Shown: positions 59,101 to 64,000 of the stretch, piece by piece
Layout: each line of letters begins with the position of its first letter
Position numbering within the stretch: the first letter of the stretch is position 1
Assembly: GCA_020631735.1 (NCBI GenBank)
Contig: CM036162.1
Coordinates: 91,312,401-91,376,400, forward strand
DNA: 64,000 bases
Direction: 5' to 3'
DNA from: Saccharum officinarum
Lineage: Eukaryota > Streptophyta > Magnoliopsida > Poales > Poaceae
Translations under genes and position numbers: made by a program
The notes under the pieces: model-generated
Seen by the model: the letters and a program-made list of their open reading frames with translations, nothing else
What the model was told of the DNA's origin: nothing
Databases searched by the model: none

Positions 59101-59988
59101 ATCCCAGCAGAGCGCCGAGATGGCCGAGCTTCGCGTCGCTCACGCGGCGGTTAGGGAGGAGGCGGTGCAGGCCCGGGAGGCCGAGGCCAAGGCGTGTGAA
59201 GACGCGACAAAGGCTAGGGAAGAGGCTGCCAAAGCCCGCGAGGACCTCGCGCCGCTTGTAGCGCGTGTGAAGGAGCTCGAGGAGGACATCACCTTAGTCG
59301 GTGGTCAGCATGATGCCCTCAACATCCAGGTCGGGATGGCGTCCGCCCGCGTCAGAACCTTGGAAGACGAGGTTGTGACGTTGAAGGGGACGGTCTGAGA
59401 GAGAGAGACGAGGCTCTCTCGGGTGCCGGTCGGGAAATTGAGGTGCTGAGGGCGACGGTCCATGACAGGGATGAGGCTCTTCAAGCGTCTAAGAAGACGT
59501 GCGGGGAGCTGCGTGACGAGGTCGTGGGTTGGCAGACCCACTCCGAGGGTAAGCTTTTTGTTATGCTGTGGCCTAGGAGTCGAGGTCCCAGGCTTATGCT
59601 AACTTGGTGCTTATGTTTCAGAGTTGGAGAAGGAGCAGCAGGCGGCTCAGGCGATGGCCTAGGGGTCAAGCCCGATGTCGACACCGAGGAAGACGCCCTG
59701 GGGAACTCCTTCGTCCGTCAGATGGTGGCGCTAGGTCACCTCGTTCGCGAGAGAATATGAGGTGGGCTTCATCACAGCGTGAAGAGGGCTCTAGCGGTCG
59801 TTCGGTCCGGATTCATGTACGACATGGACCTCATTGCTAATGGCTTCATCACGGATCTAGATCGGATAGACGAGGAGAACAAAGTCATCTGCCTGGGCCT
59901 AATCGAAGCCGCTGAGGAGCCTAGGAGTCACCTCGCCAAGCTCTTCGAGGTCGAGGTGGTTCCGCCTGCTGACGACGAGGACCTGTGA
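56188..59988 (+). pseudogene. antisense gene of Tat element ('putative gypsy type transposon' domain), decayed
   Basis: Runs opposite to gag-pol between the integrase and the 3' LTR. It starts MAGKSQILPTAAW at 56188 and holds the plant domain known in Pfam as Transposase_28 / putative gypsy type transposon (VSFMAFHERGFGVPA, then in a shifted frame FMRALLRYYKVELHHLAPN and AVCEEYLGMEPQWNLWLHLF). A long low-complexity middle follows, then a coiled coil (ELKERSCRKSL; AEMAELRVAHAAVREEAVQA; 59000-59390), and the C-terminus LAKLFEVEVVPPADDEDL. Four stretches look like introns: 57110-57186 (gtaagtgt...tgtatag), 57903-57977 (gtaagttt...gctcag), 58909-58989 (gtaagccg...atgatcag) and 59549-59620 (gtaagctt...gtttcag). 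Frameshifts near 56418 and 56600 and stops near 56780 and 57055 show it is decayed. Its molecular role is unknown. Confidence 0.7.
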
Positions 59989-60721
59989 GCCAAACCTGGG
60001 CATAAAGGCCCATGCAATAAGTTAGTATTTGAAACTTTAGTCGTGATGGCCTCAGGGGCCTTGAAACATTTGCATGTAAACTTGTACTGATCGTTAAGTT
60101 TTGTTTGAGTTTTTCTTCCCTTTATCGCTCGAATCGCGTTCTCGCATGATTTACTTAGCGCGCGGTTACGCCCCTTGGTGTAAGGGAGCGAGTGGAGGTA
60201 CCGTAGCCTCGGAGGCGTAAGTGATCTCGCGGCTTGACTACCCTCGTGCTTTAGGGTGCGTTTGCGGCCTTGTAGATCGTGTAAGAACTTGATTCGAAGC
60301 GAGCAGGGATGTGAGCTTTTTCAAAGTCATGAACTGTTACTAGGTCTACTTAGCACGCGGTTGCGCCTCTTGGCGTGGGGGGTGAGTGGAGGTACCGTAG
60401 CCTCGGAGGCGTAAGTGATCTCGTGGCTCGCCGGCCCTTGAGCCTTAGGGTGCTCTTGCGGCCTTGTCGACCTATGTGACAGTTCTCTTTTTTGAAGAAG
60501 CTCGAAAAATGCGTGTTTTGAAAAAAATGCGAGTTTTTTGGGGACAGGGGGTTCTCCCTTGCAGCCCCCGAGGGAGGGTTGACTCTGAGGGAGCAGGGTC
60601 GATCCTTCCTATTTGTTATGAAAACAAAGCTTTGAACACCGTTGTATTCTTTATTTATGAGATAGTAAAACAATTTACAGAGCCTCGAGGCTTTAAGGAA
60701 AAAAGCGACATAGCTGTTTAA
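59989..60721. other. Tat element spacer with ~180-bp repeat pair
   Basis: Contains two copies of a module including 'gtggaggtaccgtagcctcg' plus 'gaggcgtaagtgatctcg' (about 60190-60225 and 60384-60424). Otherwise noncoding. Confidence 0.5.
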
Positions 60722-61841
60722 TGTTCCAGGCATTGGTGAAGATTTTGCCTTTCTCGTTCGATAGTTTGTAGGTGTCGGGCTTCAACACTTCCGCGATGAT
60801 GTATGGCCCTTCCCTTGGTGGCGTAAGCTTGTGTCGTCCCTTGGTGTTCTGGCTTCGCCGTAGCACTAGGTCACCAGCATTGAGGTCCCGCCTACGAACG
60901 TGTCTGTCGTGGTAGCGTCGAAGACTCTACTGATATCTGGTAGAATGTAACAGAGCCACATCGCGGGCTTCCTCGTGCTGGTCGAGGGTGTCCTCTCTGG
61001 TGGCGTCATTGTTTTTCTCGTTGTAGGCTTTCAACCTCGGGGATCCATATTCTACATCGGTTGGGAGCATGGCCTCGGACCCGTAGACTAAGAAGAACGG
61101 AGTGAATACTGTGGCTCAACTCGGCTTTGTTCTTAGGCTCCATAGGACTGAGGGAAGCTCGGCGGTCCATTTTTTGTCATGCTTGTTTAGCTTGTCAAAA
61201 ATTCTTGGTTTCAGGCCTTGTAGGACCATGCCGTTGGCATGCTCTACTTGGCCATTTGTTTTTGGATGAGCTATGGGTGACCAGAGCACACGGATGTGGT
61301 GGTTGTCGCAGAAATCCAAAAACTTTTTACCAGTGAATTGGGTGCCGTTGTCCGTGATGATGCAGTTAGGAACCCCAAAGCGGTGGACGATGTCGATAAA
61401 GAATAGCACAGCTTGCTCAGACCTGATGCTGGTGATAGGATGAGCCTCGATCCACTTGAAAATTTTGTCATTGGCGATGAGCAAGTGGGTGAAGCCATCA
61501 GTTGTCCTTTTCAAGGGTCTGACCAAGTCGAGCCCCCAAACAACGAATGGCCATGTGATGGGAATAGTTTGCAGGGCATGAGCCGAGAGATGGGTTTGTC
61601 TTGCATAGTACTGGCAGCCTTTGCAGGAGTGTACTAGTTTGACAGCGTCGGAGACCGCGGTCGGCCAATATAAACCTTGTCGGAATGCGTTTCCAACGAG
61701 GGTTCGAGGCGCTGCGTGATGACCACAAGCCCCCGAGTATAGATCTTTGAGCAGGTTTCTGCCTTCCTCATTTGTGATACAGCGTTGGAGGACGCCAGTA
61801 GGGCTGTGGTGATACAGCTCCCTACTGTCGCCAAATATCAC
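60722..61841 (-). pseudogene. integrase of Tat element (minus strand)
   Basis: The minus strand encodes the integrase zinc region (GACGHHAAPRTLVGNAFRQG ... CKGCQYYARQTH), the core with Asp in GLDLVRPLK, Asp in IITDNGTQFTGKKF and Glu in KTNGQVEHANGM, and SVLWSLRTKPS at about 61116. The C-terminal part (PDTYKLSNEKGKIFTNAW) reads on to about 60722 in changed frames with a few stops. The catalytic triad is kept, unlike the plus-strand Tat copy at 26.5 kb. Confidence 0.8.
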
Positions 61842-61940
61842 AAAGTATTTGGCCTGGTGTGCGATCCGTCGAGCCTCGATCTTATCCGAGGGGAGATCCC
61901 CTCGAGTGAGATGGTCGAGGTACGGAATACGCCAGTCAGG

Positions 61941-62540
61941 CTAAGGGTTGGCTGGTAGGGTCAAGCCTTCCATCTGCATGGCCTCAGCCCCGGTCGAGGG
62001 GGCTTCCGCCTCAGGTGGAGAGTCGAGTGACGGCCCATCGACCCCTCCATCTGCCCTGATGTTGATGGACGGTTGATGAAGATCTTTTACAAAAACATCC
62101 GACGGAATTGTAGTTTGAATGGAAGCGATTTTTGCGAGTTCATCGGCAGCCTCATTATACCTGCGTGTGATGTGGTTGAGCTCGAAGCCGTGAAACTTGT
62201 CTTCAAGGCGTCGTACCTCCTCACAGTAGGCCTCCATCTTGGGATCACGACAGCTCGAGCTCTTCATGACCTGGTCGATTACGAGTTGGGAGTCACCTCA
62301 AACATCGAGGTGTCGGACCCCTAGTTCGACGGTGATTCGCAAGCCCGTGACGAGCGCCTCGTATTCGGTGATGTTGTTGGAGGCAGGAAAATAAAGCCGG
62401 ATGATATAGCGTATGTGGACTCCGAGGGGTGAGATGAAGAGCAAACCCGCGCCTGCTCCTGTTTTCATTAGCGACCCGTGGAAATACATGGTCCAAAGCT
62501 AGGCCTAGAGCTGAACTAGAGGAAGTTGAGTGTCGGTCCA
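61941..62540 (-). pseudogene. RNase H domain of Tat element
   Basis: The minus strand encodes MYFHGSLMKTGAGAGLLFIS (His where the family has the catalytic Asp in the first motif), ITEYEALVTGLRITVELGVR (Glu), and in another frame KSSSCRDPKMEAYCEEVRRL and LNHITRRYNEAADELAKIAS. A frame change near 62300 breaks it. Confidence 0.75.
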
Positions 62541-62657
62541 CTCCGCAAGGAAATCTGCTAGTACCTAGGATTTGATGACTTTGCGCGGCGCATAAGAGAG
62601 GGTCTCACCCATGAGCTCGACCACCCACATGGCTATCCTACCCGAGGCTTCCCAGTT

Positions 62658-63385
62658 CTAGGATATCTCTCCCAGAGGGAAAGAAGAGACCACAGTCACC
62701 GGGTGGCCCTCGAAATAGTGACAGAGTTTGCGCCGCGTTAAGACGATGGCATACAATAGCTTCTGGATATGCGGGTAGCGAACCTTGGTTTCCGAGAGCA
62801 CCTCGCTGATGAAGTAGACCGGTCTCTGGACGAGCAGGGTATGTCCTTCCTCTGCCCTCTCGACAACCAAGACCGCACTGACTACTTGTGTCGTTGCGGT
62901 GACATAAAGTAGGAGGGGTTTCCCTAGGGTCGGAGGGACGAGGATCGGCGAGTTGGAGAGCATAGCTTTGAGCCTTGCAAGGGCTTCCTCAGCCTCGAGG
63001 GTCCACGAGAAGTGTTCTGATTTCTTTAGGAGATGATACAGTGGGAGCGCTTTTTCACCGAGGCGTGAAATGAAGCGACTGAGGGCCGCAAGGCAGCCCG
63101 TGACCCTTTGCACGCCCTTTAGATCTCGGATGGGGCCCATTTTGGTTATTGCGGCAATTTTTTCTGGGTTGTCCTCGATGCCACGTTCGAAAACGATGAA
63201 CCCTAGGAGCATGCCTCGAGGAACGCCGAAAACGTATTTCTCGGGGTTGAGCTTAATGTTCTTTGCCCGGAGGCATTTGAACGAAACGTCGAGGTCGTTT
63301 ATCAGATCACTGGCCTTTTTGGTTTTGATAACGATATCATCGACGTAAGCCTCGACGGTTGGTCCAATGTGTCGATGTTTGCGCA
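62658..63385 (-). pseudogene. reverse transcriptase remnant of Tat element
   Basis: Carries the palm motif [16 protein letters not shown] (about 63300-63350), then [20 protein letters not shown], the connection region [20 protein letters not shown] and the RNase H-proximal [20 protein letters not shown]. Directly upstream (63375-63400) it is fused to the protease/linker end, so the finger part of the reverse transcriptase is deleted, with a frame change at the joint. Confidence 0.75.
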
Positions 63386-64000
63386 GAGAAAGTCGACGAG
63401 CACTGTTTCCTATTTGGGATCGAGGGTGGCGCTGATGCTCAACGCCTTCCTCTTTGGGTCGGTGGGGTCGAGGGGCACGAGCTTGATGTCTTCCGCGGGC
63501 TCAAAACTGCCGGTGTGGCACTTGGGGTCGGGGATCTCATTGGCCAAACCGTCGAGGTCTGCCACCAAGGTCGCCGACTCCAAGAGGGCTTCTCCATGAT
63601 CGACGCACTCGACGTCGCACTCGTAAGCGTGCTCGTAGGAGGGACCGATAGTTATGACACCATTGGGGCTTGGCATCTTGAGCTTGAGGTAGGTGTAGTT
63701 GGTGTCTGCCATGAACCGTGCGTAGCATGGTCGCCCAAGGATGGCATGATATGTTCCACGGAATCTGACCACCTCGAAAGTGAGAGTTTCCTTTCTAAAG
63801 TTGGTGGGAGTGCCAAAACAGATAGGCAGGTTGACACGGCCTACGGGTTCTGCTCGCTTTCCTAGCACGACTCCATGGAAGCCCCCAACGCTGGGTTGGA
63901 GGCACGTTCTCGCAATCCCCAGGAGATCGAGGGTCTAGGCATAGATGATATTGAGGCTCCTGCCGCCATCCATGAGCACCTTGGTGAGGCGTGTGTTAGC
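63386..64000 (-). pseudogene. protease-linker region of Tat element, continues past window edge
   Basis: The minus strand 63868-63410 encodes VRFRGTYHAILGRPCYARFM (the flap/end of the retropepsin: ILGRP) and TNYTYLKLKMPSPNGVITI, then a linker down to SISATLDPK. 63869-64000 continues upstream protease sequence (minus strand: MDGGRSLNIIY) after a stop. Gag lies outside the window. Confidence 0.7.

Overview
This window is nuclear DNA from a grass (Poaceae; a panicoid such as sorghum, sugarcane or Miscanthus would fit, but the species cannot be fixed from sequence alone). The evidence is GT-AG introns, GC-rich first exons, plant-type ribosomal protein, bHLH and FKBP genes, and the typical grass mix of nested LTR retrotransposons, LINEs and MITEs. 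There is nothing bacterial or viral apart from endogenous retroelements.

Five host genes are supported. An AIR12-like GPI-anchored DOMON protein lies at 7998-8795 (+). Two copies of the RPL32 (eL32) gene lie at 13054-14704 (+) and 39147-40414 (-). A bHLH transcription factor with eight coding exons lies at 19379-21099 (-). A secretory-pathway FKBP15-type prolyl isomerase with six exons lies at 42482-53243 (-), and its second intron has grown to 9.4 kb through two separate retroelement insertions. These genes are not functionally linked, and each has its own promoter.

The rest is mostly mobile DNA. 1-4132: two LTR fragments (copia SIRE-like, then gypsy). 9.4-12.4 kb: a cluster of DNA transposons that includes a hAT MITE with 8-bp target duplications and a long-TIR MULE. 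21.6-23.0 kb: a Pack-MULE built as a 615-bp inverted repeat around captured wax-synthase coding sequence. 24.2-28.05 kb: a broken Tat-type gypsy element on +. 28.05-33.5 kb: an Athila-type element that carries gag and two protease domains but no reverse transcriptase. 37.3-42.3 kb: two nearly identical RTE-type LINE 3' ends that flank the second RPL32 gene in direct orientation. 43.9-45.9 kb: a non-autonomous L1-like retroposon. 46.1-52.6 kb: a complete chromodomain gypsy element with 286-bp LTRs. 53.9-64.0 kb: a Tat-type gypsy element on the minus strand, with a decayed intron-containing gene on the opposite strand.

The observations most worth following are the wax-synthase hairpin (a likely small-RNA source), the ~100-bp-repeat L1-like retroposon and the chromovirus inside the FKBP intron, the antisense spliced gene shared by both Tat elements, and the inverted RPL32 duplication bracketed by LINE direct repeats.
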